The notes beneath the pieces are model-generated. The model was not told where the DNA came from, ran no database searches, and was given only the letters and a program-made list of their open reading frames with translations. This document shows positions 21,534 through 29,658 of a DNA stretch of 36,991 nt, piece after piece (within the stretch, counting starts at the first letter, position 1; each line of letters begins with the position of its first letter). Where the stretch lies: positions 1 through 36,991 of the forward strand of contig JAHBNG010000141.1 of NCBI GenBank assembly GCA_019217005.1. The letters are read 5' to 3'. The translations under genes were made by a program, and so were the position numbers. The DNA comes from Chloroflexi bacterium TSY (GTDB lineage: Bacteria; Chloroflexota; Anaerolineae; Caldilineales; Caldilineaceae).

Positions 21534-23030
21534 TCAACTATCAACTCTTAATCCCATCCGCTCAAATTGCTCACTGGGTGCGTCATTCTCCTTCATTAGA
21601 CGCACGAGATGGTCGATCATACGGGCCTCAATTGCTTGATCCTGAATCGGATTTTCCTGACATGGGTCAGCCTGAAGGTCAAACAGTAAGGTTCCATACT
21701 GATGATAGTTGATCCAAGAGCGCCCAGCGACCTTCATGACGCGACAGCCTTTGGTAAAAGAGAATGGTTCGGCGAGTTGGATATCTTGCAGTTCTTGTGG
21801 ATCAAAGCGGTTGCGCATGTGGGTGGGCATCAGGGTGTATTCATGGAGGGGTGTATTGTCGGGGGCCACAGGGGCACGCATATAGACGTAGCGACCGTCC
21901 GTGACGTTGACGTGGCCACCATGCACACCATATAGAACGGCCTCACGAGTTGCAGCATTTGAAGCAACTGCATCGCCCAATGGAATGCCTTGCATATCTG
22001 GCGGCAAATCGATACCGAAATATTCGAGCAGCGTGGCGGGAAGGTCGATCATCTGGGCAAGCGCATCACACTGTTCATCTTGGCGACGGCTGCTTGGATC
22101 CCAAATAAAGAGGGGTGTATGGGCCACTTCATTATAAAAGGGCATCACGATCTTGGCCCACCAATCATGTTCGCCCAGCAAAAAGCCGTGGTCAGTACAG
22201 ACGATGAGCATCGTATCTTCCCACAAATTGAGCGCATCCATCTGATCCAACACCTTGCCCAAATAGTCATCGCACATAGAGAGTAAGGCCGCGTACTGAT
22301 AACGCATGTGGGCAACCTCTTCTGGCGTCTCCTGCACGGGACGGTAGGGTGGCCAATCGAAATGGGGACCATCATAGTCGTGGGGATAGAGTTCTTTGTA
22401 CTTCTGATGGGTGAAAAATGGCTCGTGGGGGTCGAAGGTTTCTAGTTGGAGAAACCAGTTGTCTTCATTGTGGTTGGTCTGGATGAACTCCATCCCATCA
22501 CTAAAGGTGCGATGCTGTGGCTGGGATTCGACCGTTGGCATATATTTGCGGTTGATCCAATCTTGTCGCCACATACTGTTGATCTGCTTGCCATCCTTGG
22601 CCTCAATCTTGCGGACGGTCACCGTCTCTGGTATCTCTGGGTTTGCAACTTCACCCTTCCACAGATCCCCTTCCTGACCACGCTGAAAGTTCCATGAGGA
22701 GTAGCGTTGGTGATAGGTTGCACCGCCATCCTCAAAATAGTGCTGGTGGTCTGTTGCCAAATGGGTATAGATGCCATTCTGCTTGAGCAGTTCGGGCATC
22801 GAATCGTCAAATGGCTCAAGTGGACCCCATGATCGGTGCAAAAAATTATAGCGGCCTGTATGTAGCTCACGTCGAGCTGGCATACAGGGCATACTACCGA
22901 CGTAGGCATTGTTAAACTGCACCGTGCGCTCGGCCAGTCGCTGAAAGTTGGGAGCGTGTGTCCACTCGCAACCATAGGATGGAAGCATGTGACGGTTGAG
23001 TGAGTCGAACATGATCATAATTGCTTTCAT
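21534..23030 (-). CDS. Type I sulfatase (formylglycine-dependent)
   Basis: This is a sulfate-ester or phospho-ester hydrolase of the alkaline-phosphatase superfamily. The activation motif CMPAR (C-x-P-x-R) is in SMPCMPARRELHTGR (about residues 46-60); its Cys would become formylglycine. Metal-site stretches include MIMFDSLNRHMLPSYG at the N-terminus and LIVCTDHGFLLGEHDWWAK (about 278-296). It is 498 residues with no signal peptide visible, so it is probably cytoplasmic. The ATG overlaps the upstream epimerase stop (ATGA), so translation is coupled. With the neighbours this suggests breakdown of a sulfated sugar or glycan, but the substrate is unknown. Activity would need a formylglycine-generating enzyme or anSME elsewhere. 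Confidence 0.9.
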   Translation of the reverse strand: MKAIMIMFDSLNRHMLPSYGCEWTHAPNFQRLAERTVQFNNAYVGSMPCMPARRELHTGRYNFLHRSWGPLEPFDDSMPELLKQNGIYTHLATDHQHYFEDGGATYHQRYSSWNFQRGQEGDLWKGEVANPEIPETVTVRKIEAKDGKQINSMWRQDWINRKYMPTVESQPQHRTFSDGMEFIQTNHNEDNWFLQLETFDPHEPFFTHQKYKELYPHDYDGPHFDWPPYRPVQETPEEVAHMRYQYAALLSMCDDYLGKVLDQMDALNLWEDTMLIVCTDHGFLLGEHDWWAKIVMPFYNEVAHTPLFIWDPSSRRQDEQCDALAQMIDLPATLLEYFGIDLPPDMQGIPLGDAVASNAATREAVLYGVHGGHVNVTDGRYVYMRAPVAPDNTPLHEYTLMPTHMRNRFDPQELQDIQLAEPFSFTKGCRVMKVAGRSWINYHQYGTLLFDLQADPCQENPIQDQAIEARMIDHLVRLMKENDAPSEQFERMGLRVDS

Positions 23031-23947
23031 AGATTAGCCTCCACCGTAATATCTAGCTCTTTACACAATTCCTCAAGGTATTGCCGCGACAGAACCACTT
23101 CTTGATCCAATGCGGACGTTGATTCCTGACCAGGACGTGAAACACCTGGCACATCCTCCAATTCAATCGAAATCACGCCATCGTAGTCAACATCTTGGAG
23201 CGCTTTGAGAACACCTTTCCAGTTGATCTTGCCCTTGCCCACCCGCCAATGGACATTGCTTGTGCCATCATTGTCTGAGAAGTGACAGTAGAAGATTTTA
23301 GATCCCACCTCGTAGACAACTTGCTCTGAAATCTCACCCATGGGGAAGAGATGGCTGGGATCAAAGTTCATGCCGAGTGCCGGGGAGTTGACATGGTCCA
23401 TCAGTCGCATCATGGAAGCAGCATTGCGCATCCAGCGATAGGGATGTGGTTCCAGCGCATAGCGAACATTGGCATCTTCGCAAATGTCACAAAAAGCGCG
23501 TACCGTGTCGACATAATCGTCCCAGTTTTGTTGCCAGTTGGCACCGGTTGGGAAATCGAGCGTCCATTCTTGTCGCAGATGTTTGTCAACGATACGTGGG
23601 AATTGAATTTCCAAAGGCATTGGCGATACGTTGTTGACCATATTTGTCCCCAACTCAACACCCACCTCAACGAGATGTTTGAAGTGTTCTACCGCGGCTT
23701 TTCGTTTGGCTGGATCGGGGTTGGCTGCCCCTGGTGGCGTTGAGACAAATTCCGACAACTCCAGCCCCAAGTCATCCAGTAAAAGGCGTAGCTCCTGAAT
23801 ACGCTGGGGGGTATAGTATTTGTCGAGCGTCTCGCGTCGCCAAGCGATCAGTTCGACAGCGCGAAATCCTAAACTTGCGATGCGTTTGAGTGCCTCTTCA
23901 TAGGGTGGTTGCCATTGGTAGGTCCAGACAGTTGTTCCGAATTTCAT
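23027..23947 (-). CDS. Sugar phosphate isomerase/epimerase (xylose isomerase-like TIM barrel)
   Basis: This is a predicted TIM-barrel enzyme that binds a divalent metal and acts on a sugar or related polyol. ATG 23947 has AAGGAG six bases upstream; it begins MKFGTTVWTYQWQPPYEEAL. Metal-ligand candidates of the AP-endonuclease-2 fold are visible: YALEPHPYRW, GMNFDPSHLFP, FYCHFSDND and VISIELEDVPG. The length is about 306 residues, as expected. It overlaps the sulfatase start by four bases and follows the amidohydrolase by 43 bp, so the three form an operon. The exact reaction cannot be told. Confidence 0.87.
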   Translation of the reverse strand: MKFGTTVWTYQWQPPYEEALKRIASLGFRAVELIAWRRETLDKYYTPQRIQELRLLLDDLGLELSEFVSTPPGAANPDPAKRKAAVEHFKHLVEVGVELGTNMVNNVSPMPLEIQFPRIVDKHLRQEWTLDFPTGANWQQNWDDYVDTVRAFCDICEDANVRYALEPHPYRWMRNAASMMRLMDHVNSPALGMNFDPSHLFPMGEISEQVVYEVGSKIFYCHFSDNDGTSNVHWRVGKGKINWKGVLKALQDVDYDGVISIELEDVPGVSRPGQESTSALDQEVVLSRQYLEELCKELDITVEANL

Positions 23948-23990
23948 TGGTGGCTCCTTTTTGAATGGTGGATAGAACGATTTGCATTCA

Positions 23991-24788
23991 TCACAATTTC
24001 CACACCCGCGCGGCTGTACGTCCAAAAATCCAGGCTTGCTCATCCTGGCTCAAAGCCGAAGCCCAAGATAAGGGTATTTGTAGAGCTGTATCATAACCCT
24101 CCCGCGAGCTCGCGGGAGGATAATCACTCCCCCACATGATGCGCTGCGGTCCAAATGCTTCGAGAACCATATCAGCAAAGGGTGGGATCTGGTCGAATAT
24201 TGCTGGATCTCGTTTGCTCAGTAGTGCTTGCAAGCTAGCTAGATCTTCCCCGAAACCAGGAAGCTTAATGGTCAAATTCGAAAATTGGGCGAGTTCCAGC
24301 ACTTGTTTGAATTCAGTATGGGGTGGTCGCATTGTTGATTTGGCACCCGCTAAATGCTCAATAACGATCTGAAGTTCATGAAATTGTTGGCATACCTCCC
24401 GAAATTCATCACTAAGCAGGGTCTGAGGATTGCTTGGCGCGCTGACGACTAACCCTAATTCAGCCGCTGTTCGCCAATGAGCGAGAGGATCCGCGCACGT
24501 TGCGCGTGCGCTTGCGGGCAGTCGGATGCCGCCAATTCCTCGCTCGGCCCAATCACGGATTGCGTGACCATCATCGTCGCTTGGGACGATCATGGCTGCG
24601 GCAAAGCGGTTTGGATACTTGTCCATACACTCAACCATGTAGCCATTGTTACTGTTGCCCATGTATTGAATGAAGACGGCTTTGTCGACACCTGATTTCT
24701 CCATGTGAAACAGCAGCGTGTCGACCGGTTCGTATTTGTAGAGGCCAATGTGGCAGTGGGTGTCGATGATTGTATTGTTGAGTATCAT
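23991..24788 (-). CDS. Amidohydrolase-superfamily metal-dependent hydrolase (Amidohydro_2 type)
   Basis: This is a cytoplasmic TIM-barrel hydrolase or lactonase of the PF04909-like group. ATG 24788 is preceded by AAGGA. The protein starts MILNNTIIDTHCHIGLYKYE with the HxH metal motif (THCH). Later metal residues are in LQIVIEHLAGAKS and MWGSDYPPASSREGY. It has about 265 residues. It is the first gene of the amidohydrolase, epimerase, sulfatase operon. Such pairs often act on lactones or sugar acids, but that is inference. A perfect 22-bp palindrome lies inside the coding region over SDYPPASSREG. Confidence 0.85.
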   Translation of the reverse strand: MILNNTIIDTHCHIGLYKYEPVDTLLFHMEKSGVDKAVFIQYMGNSNNGYMVECMDKYPNRFAAAMIVPSDDDGHAIRDWAERGIGGIRLPASARATCADPLAHWRTAAELGLVVSAPSNPQTLLSDEFREVCQQFHELQIVIEHLAGAKSTMRPPHTEFKQVLELAQFSNLTIKLPGFGEDLASLQALLSKRDPAIFDQIPPFADMVLEAFGPQRIMWGSDYPPASSREGYDTALQIPLSWASALSQDEQAWIFGRTAARVWKL

Positions 24789-25401
24789 GAGTTTGATCCT
24801 TCGTGTTGCGTATTGCGTGGTGCGTGATACCGGTTGAGAAATTGGTTGGGCAGTGGGTGTCAGTCGCCATAGCATACTGTCAATATACCCTTGTTGGCAA
24901 AAATCTGGTGATATTCATAAGTCCAACGACAAATTGAATAAACATTAAACGAGCAGTCGATTCAATCCTGATTGTCTCTATTTCAAAAATCCAGATTGTC
25001 ACTTGCTATGACCAGTATTGTCGCAGTACAATGTGCGTTACTCAAACAGATTTACCATAGAACAGCCGATTTGATCAACAGGATTTCATGGAGTAGAGGC
25101 GCACTGACATGTCAATGCAATGGGGGCTTAATTGGATCTCAGGGGGTGACAAAAAGAGAGCCACATTTACTATGAGGCTCATCTATGAAAATTGTGCAAA
25201 CCTCTATTTTCGCCAGAGGCAGAATCGTGCCCTTACACAACTTCGTCTGATGAACGTACCATGAAGCAAATGAAGAGATTGAAGGATTGTCCGCCTCTTC
25301 TTCAATTCCTTCAGTGCCTTCATGGTTCGATTTTCGTGTCAACCCCTGAGATCCTTTTGAACCACAATGAGTTACGCTGAATTCAAACAAAGGAGAGTAA
25401 A
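24789..25401. other. Gene-free divergent region before pdxS, with an inverted-repeat block
   Basis: This 613-bp region separates the minus-strand operon from pdxS. No credible gene is present. It contains the inverted-repeat block at 25134-25354; the remainder shows no clear structure. A good AAAGGAGAG ribosome site sits just before pdxS. Confidence 0.5.
25134..25354. repeat. 221-bp block bounded by 17-bp inverted repeats
   Basis: The left end reads GGATCTCAGGGGGTGAC and the right end is its complement with one mismatch (GGATCTCAGGGGTTGAC when reversed). The interior has a GAGCC/GGCTC stem and repeated GAAG-rich words. No target duplication was found. It may be a small non-autonomous element or a leader structure ahead of pdxS. 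Confidence 0.5.
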
Positions 25402-26325
25402 ATGAGTAACCAGAATGTGAATGGAAGCAGTACAAACGGGACCCATCAAATTTCCACGTTTGCGACAAAGGCGGGTCATGCACAGATGTTGAAGGGTGGT
25501 GTGATCATGGATGTTGTGACGCCCGAACATGCCCGCATTGCCGAGGAAGCCGGTGCTTGTGCCGTAATGGCGCTGGAGCGTGTACCAGCGGATATTCGCA
25601 AAGATGGTGGCGTGGCACGCATGAGCGATCCCGGGATGATCAAAGAGATCATCAACTCGGTAACGATTCCTGTGATGGCCAAGGCTCGCATTGGCCATTT
25701 TGTCGAGGCCCAAATCCTGGAAGCCATCGGGGTTGACTATATTGATGAGAGCGAAGTACTCACGCCGGCTGATGAGGAACATCACGTCAACAAGCACAAG
25801 TTCAACGTGCCGTTCGTTTGTGGTTGTCGTGACTTGGGTGAAGCGCTGCGACGGGTTGCTGAAGGTGCCGCGATGATTCGCACCAAAGGCGAGGCCGGAA
25901 CGGGCAATGTCGTGGAAGCAGTACGCCATGCCCGCACCGTGATGGGTGCGATTCGCCGCCTGCAGTGTATGGACGAAGACGAGATGTTTTCATATGCGAA
26001 GGAGATTCGTGCGCCATATGCTTTGGTGAAGGAAACTGCCGAATTGGGGCGAATGCCCGTTGTCAATTTTGCTGCTGGCGGTGTAGCCACGCCAGCAGAT
26101 GCAGCGTTGATGATGCAACTGGGTGTCGATGGCGTCTTTGTTGGCTCCGGTATCTTCAAGAGCGATGACCCTGTTCGCCGCGGCAAAGCCATTGTACAAG
26201 CCGTAACCCATTACAACGACCCTCAAGTTTTGGCTGAGGTAAGTGAAAATCTGGGTGCGCCAATGGTGGGCATCAATATGGATGCACTCCCAGAGCACGA
26301 GAAGATGGCACATCGTGGGTGGTAG
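25402..26325 (+). CDS. pdxS: Pyridoxal 5'-phosphate synthase, lyase subunit PdxS
   Basis: PdxS builds PLP from ribose 5-phosphate, glyceraldehyde 3-phosphate and ammonia supplied by PdxT, as a dodecameric (beta/alpha)8 enzyme in the cytoplasm. It is diagnosed by [39 protein letters not shown] (first Schiff-base Lys), [20 protein letters not shown] and HKF (second Lys region), and [20 protein letters not shown]. It is 307 residues, with a Ser/Asn-rich N-terminal extension of about 10-15 residues. AAAGGAGAG sets the start. pdxT follows 208 bp downstream, an unusually long spacer filled by an inverted-repeat block. Confidence 0.97.
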   Translation: MSNQNVNGSSTNGTHQISTFATKAGHAQMLKGGVIMDVVTPEHARIAEEAGACAVMALERVPADIRKDGGVARMSDPGMIKEIINSVTIPVMAKARIGHFVEAQILEAIGVDYIDESEVLTPADEEHHVNKHKFNVPFVCGCRDLGEALRRVAEGAAMIRTKGEAGTGNVVEAVRHARTVMGAIRRLQCMDEDEMFSYAKEIRAPYALVKETAELGRMPVVNFAAGGVATPADAALMMQLGVDGVFVGSGIFKSDDPVRRGKAIVQAVTHYNDPQVLAEVSENLGAPMVGINMDALPEHEKMAHRGW

Positions 26326-26348
26326 CAAATGAGAGGCTGATAGCCAGC

Positions 26349-26511
26349 GTGTCCCAAGGTGCGTATGCTGTGCACTGACATAAACTTAAAATAAGTTTGA
26401 CCCTTTTCAGTCGGGTAATAGGGCGAACTTATTTTATGTTTAGGAGCGAGTGCGGTATAAAGGGAGATCGCCAAGTCAGAGGATTTGCATCGTTTACACA
26501 CTTTGGGACAC
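26349..26511. repeat. 163-bp inverted-repeat block between pdxS and pdxT
   Basis: The ends are imperfect inverted repeats: GTGTCCCAA then rGTGyGTA, about 17 bp with two mismatches. An inner pair AAAATAAGTT/AACTTATTTT forms a second stem around a TGACCC...GGGCG loop. No flanking duplication was seen. Without this block the two genes would lie about 45 bp apart. Confidence 0.55.
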
Positions 26512-26533
26512 ATTCAAACAATAGAGTGATAGC

Positions 26534-27163
26534 GTGAAGGCAGATCAGTTAACGATTGGAGTTTTGGCGCTTCAAGGTGCGTTTCACGAACATATTCAGA
26601 TGCTGGAAGAGTTGGGCGTGACTGCTGTCGAGGTACGTAAGCCCGAACAGTTGGAAAAGCTAGATGGCCTGATTATTCCCGGTGGTGAGAGCACGAGTAT
26701 GGCGTTGATTGCGGAACGATGGGGACTCGTTGAACCGTTAAAGAAGTGGGTGCATAATGGTCATCCAACTTGGGGCACTTGTGCGGGGATGATCTTGTTG
26801 GCCAATGATGCCACAGGTCAGAAGCGAGGTGGTCAGAGGTTGATTGGTGGTCTTGATGTTACCGTCAGCCGCAATCACTTCGGCCGACAGGTGGATAGTT
26901 TCGAGACGGACATGGTGATCGACGTCTTGGGAAGAGAGCCATTTCGTGCCATCTTTATTCGAGCACCAGCCATCACCCAAGTCGGATCAAAAGCAACCGT
27001 TCTAGCCGAGGTAGAGACTCACCAAGGCGACACAGTTGTCGCAGCGATCCGTCAAGGTCCTGTGCTTGCCACTGCTTTCCATCCCGAACTAACTGGTGAT
27101 TTGAGGTGGCATCGATATTTTGTCGAAATGGTTGTATCTTATAAGCACTTAGTCCGAACCTGA
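26534..27163 (+). CDS. pdxT: Pyridoxal 5'-phosphate synthase, glutaminase subunit PdxT
   Basis: PdxT hydrolyses glutamine and channels ammonia to PdxS. The class I glutaminase triad is visible: the Cys in [11 protein letters not shown] (about residue 81) and the His-Glu pair in AFHPELTGD near the C-terminus. The glutamine-binding [10 protein letters not shown] and the N-terminal [13 protein letters not shown] are typical. The start appears to be GTG 26534; the ribosome site is weak. It is 209 residues, slightly longer than most at the N-terminus. It is co-directional with pdxS. Confidence 0.96.
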   Translation: MKADQLTIGVLALQGAFHEHIQMLEELGVTAVEVRKPEQLEKLDGLIIPGGESTSMALIAERWGLVEPLKKWVHNGHPTWGTCAGMILLANDATGQKRGGQRLIGGLDVTVSRNHFGRQVDSFETDMVIDVLGREPFRAIFIRAPAITQVGSKATVLAEVETHQGDTVVAAIRQGPVLATAFHPELTGDLRWHRYFVEMVVSYKHLVRT

Positions 27164-27274
27164 CTCAGGCCATTCCAGAGAAATAAATCCCTGATTTGCG
27201 AAGTCGATTTCTCTGGAATGGCCTGAGCTTTTCCAGATCAATTTAGGGATTTTAATTGTTGGAAAAGCCTAAGT
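27162..27274. repeat. Nested hairpins after pdxT
   Basis: A perfect 21-bp inverted repeat, CTCAGGCCATTCCAGAGAAAT and its complement, spans 27164-27227 with a 22-base loop. A second stem, GCTTTTCCA/TGGAAAAGC, spans 27227-27268. Outer arms GACTCAGGC/GCCTAAGTC enclose both. It may end pdxST transcription or be a small structured element. Confidence 0.6.
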
Positions 27275-27310
27275 CGGAACAAAATCGATAAATACCGAGG
27301 AGAAAGAACA

Positions 27311-28405
27311 ATGATATCCCCCAGCATCCATGAACGATCCACACCAATGATTCCGAAATTGGCTGAAATGGGATTGGAGATACGTTTGTTTGAGCCAGCA
27401 CAAGCAACTCAGAATGACTGGGTTGCTCTCACCAAGCTGTTCAATATACGACGTAAGGAAGCTTGGCCGGACGATCCGCCCCGTCCAGTCGAAAGTACGA
27501 TCAAGAATATGAGCAACATTCCCGAATTTGTTCATTTTACTTTTTGGTGGATATGGGATGGCGATAAGCCAATCGCCTATGCAGAAGCTGGCGCTGAGAT
27601 AGGCGAGAGCAACCAGCATTTGGGTTGGTTTGGGATTTATGTGCATCCGGCGTATCGGGGGAAGAAAATTGCCGGTCAATTATTGAGATTGATTGTACCG
27701 GTCATCGAGGATGAGAATCGTACATTGGTGCATGGTTGGTCTAGCTCGTCTGTTCCAGCAGGAGGCACGTTTTTGGAACGGTTGGGTGGCAAGATGGGTT
27801 TACAGTTTGACACAAATCAACTCAATATTGTTGATGTTGACCATGCGCTGATGCAGAGTTGGGTGGATCGCGCCGCCGAGCGTGCAGCAGATCTCGAGCT
27901 TGGGTTGTGGGATGGACTCTATCCAGAAGATGAGTATGATGCGATTCTGGCAATGCAAGAGATCATGAATAGCGCACCAACGGATGAGTTGGATGTGGAA
28001 GATTGGAAGATGACGGTAGAGCACTTGCGCGAATCCGAGGCCTCTTTTGCCAAGCGAGACACAACGCGCTGGACTCTCTATGCCCGTGATGTGGCAACTG
28101 GCGATATTGCTGGTTACACGCAGATTTACTGGGATCTAGATAATCCAGAGAATGCAGGTCAAGGTGACACTGGAGTTTCGCCCAAATATCGCCAACGCGG
28201 CATCGGTCGCTGGTTAAAAGCCGCGATGATTCAGCGTGTGATAGACAAATTACCCCAGGTGAAACGTATTCGGACGGGCAATGCAACATCCAATGATGCC
28301 ATGCTCAAGATCAATCATGAGATGGGTTTCAAACTGGTCCATAATGCCTACTGTTGGGAGATTGATTTGGAACAGTTGCAGACGTTTGTGAATCGTTTGG
28401 ATTGA
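27311..28405 (+). CDS. Tandem GNAT-family N-acetyltransferase
   Basis: This is a predicted acetyl-CoA-dependent acyltransferase with two GNAT domains; the acceptor is unknown. Acetyl-CoA-binding signatures are VHPAYRGKKIAGQLLRLI (about residues 114-131) in the first half and VSPKYRQRGIGRWLKAAM (about 292-309) in the second. GAGGAG lies eight bases before ATG 27311. It is 364 residues, a common length for double-GNAT proteins in Chloroflexota and Actinobacteria. It is co-directional with era, whose chosen start lies 25 bp after this stop. Confidence 0.85.
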   Translation: MISPSIHERSTPMIPKLAEMGLEIRLFEPAQATQNDWVALTKLFNIRRKEAWPDDPPRPVESTIKNMSNIPEFVHFTFWWIWDGDKPIAYAEAGAEIGESNQHLGWFGIYVHPAYRGKKIAGQLLRLIVPVIEDENRTLVHGWSSSSVPAGGTFLERLGGKMGLQFDTNQLNIVDVDHALMQSWVDRAAERAADLELGLWDGLYPEDEYDAILAMQEIMNSAPTDELDVEDWKMTVEHLRESEASFAKRDTTRWTLYARDVATGDIAGYTQIYWDLDNPENAGQGDTGVSPKYRQRGIGRWLKAAMIQRVIDKLPQVKRIRTGNATSNDAMLKINHEMGFKLVHNAYCWEIDLEQLQTFVNRLD

Positions 28406-28430
28406 AGTGGATCCCAAAAATTGGAGTTTC

Positions 28431-29438
28431 ATGCTACCTGAACTTGCACAATTACCGACCGATCATCGCAGCGGGTTTATTGCCGTGATCGGTCGCCCCA
28501 ACGTCGGTAAATCGACACTCTTCAACCGCTTGCTAGAGCAGAAGATCGCCATCACAAGCCCCAAACCCCAAACGACGCGTGATCAGTTGATGGGCATCTA
28601 TACGACCGAGAAGGTGCAGGCCATCTTTCTCGATACGCCCGGTATCCATACCCCAAAGCACAAGCTTGGTGAATATATGATGTTTGTTGTGGATGAGACG
28701 ATTGGGGACGCCGACGTACTCCTCTGGCTTGTCGATCTCAATGTGCCACCCAAAGAAGAAGATCGGCAGATCGCAACGCTCCTTTGTGAGTTGCATCGAA
28801 AGCAGCCGTTTGCGCATCTCGTGCTAGGCTTTAACAAACTTGATCAGAATAAGCAGACAGAACAAGTACGCTCAGAACGTGTGGCAGAATATCTGGCGCT
28901 CGTTTACGAAATGACGCCATCCTCTCCAGTTGTCGATGGCTCTTCCCGTTCTGAGTCTTCTGAGTCACCAGAGCAAAGTCGGGTAACGTCCATCCTGTTC
29001 AGTGCGCTAACGGGTGAAGGTGTTGAGACATTGCTGACGCATTTGACGAATTTGTTGCCCTTCGGACCACGCTACTACCCTGAAGAACAGGTCACCGATT
29101 TGCAGGTCCGTTTTATTGCTGAAGAGTTGATCCGCGAGAAGGCTTTGGAACTGCTGGAACAAGAGGTGCCTCACAGTATTGCTGTGACAATCGATGAATT
29201 TTCGCGTCGCAATGAAGAGATGACCTATATCTCGGCTGTGCTTTACGTAGAGCGAGATAGCCAAAAACGGATCGTTCTTGGCCGGAAAGGAGCCATGATC
29301 AAGAAAATCGGTCAGGCCGCGCGTCCCGAAATTGAAGAGTTGGTCGAAACCAAAGTCTATCTCGATCTGTGGGTCAAGGTGTGGGAAAAGTGGCGCAAAC
29401 GCTCGGGCATGTTGCGACAACTGGGCTATGTGGAATGA
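28431..29438 (+). CDS. era: GTPase Era
   Basis: Era is a GTPase that binds the 3' end of 16S rRNA during 30S subunit maturation. G1 is GRPNVGKST (residues 21-29), G2 region PQTTRDQLMGI, G3 LDTPGIH, G4 NKLD and G5 SALTG. The C-terminal KH domain carries VLGRKGAMIKKIGQAARPEI. I chose ATG 28431 because GGAG precedes it by four or five bases; GTG 28407 is an alternative adding eight residues. It is about 335 residues, longer than the usual 300, owing to a Ser/Glu-rich insert (VVDGSSRSESSESPEQSR) between G4 and G5. Confidence 0.95.
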   Translation: MLPELAQLPTDHRSGFIAVIGRPNVGKSTLFNRLLEQKIAITSPKPQTTRDQLMGIYTTEKVQAIFLDTPGIHTPKHKLGEYMMFVVDETIGDADVLLWLVDLNVPPKEEDRQIATLLCELHRKQPFAHLVLGFNKLDQNKQTEQVRSERVAEYLALVYEMTPSSPVVDGSSRSESSESPEQSRVTSILFSALTGEGVETLLTHLTNLLPFGPRYYPEEQVTDLQVRFIAEELIREKALELLEQEVPHSIAVTIDEFSRRNEEMTYISAVLYVERDSQKRIVLGRKGAMIKKIGQAARPEIEELVETKVYLDLWVKVWEKWRKRSGMLRQLGYVE

Positions 29439-29548
29439 TTTCATTGTCTGTTCCAAAGCGAATATAAACAGAAATCACATGCTCTGAAGGACAACGTTCG
29501 TTCTCCCGCTTCATGGTCCACGCTCAATCACGATGAAATGTCGTTTCT

Positions 29549-29578
29549 TTGCTGCAATTCGTTTCGCTGTGGTATGAT
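29549..29578 (+). promoter_or_regulatory. Candidate sigma-70-type promoter for mutS2
   Basis: TTGCTG and TATGAT are separated by 18 bases, and the -10 is preceded by TGTGG. It lies in the 220-bp gap between era and mutS2, about 80 bp before the GTG start. It was found by eye; no other structure stands out in this gap. Confidence 0.35.
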
Positions 29579-29658
29579 CTGTGTAATTGTCAATTGTTAA
29601 TTGTGAATGAGGCCGCTTGAGAGCCTAAGGCTAAGAAGATATTAACTGGTGATTTTGT

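Noticed and set aside
25258..25330. A short peptide gene upstream of pdxS
   Set aside because: The open frame lies inside the inverted-repeat block, has no ribosome site and consists mainly of GAAG-type repeat words.
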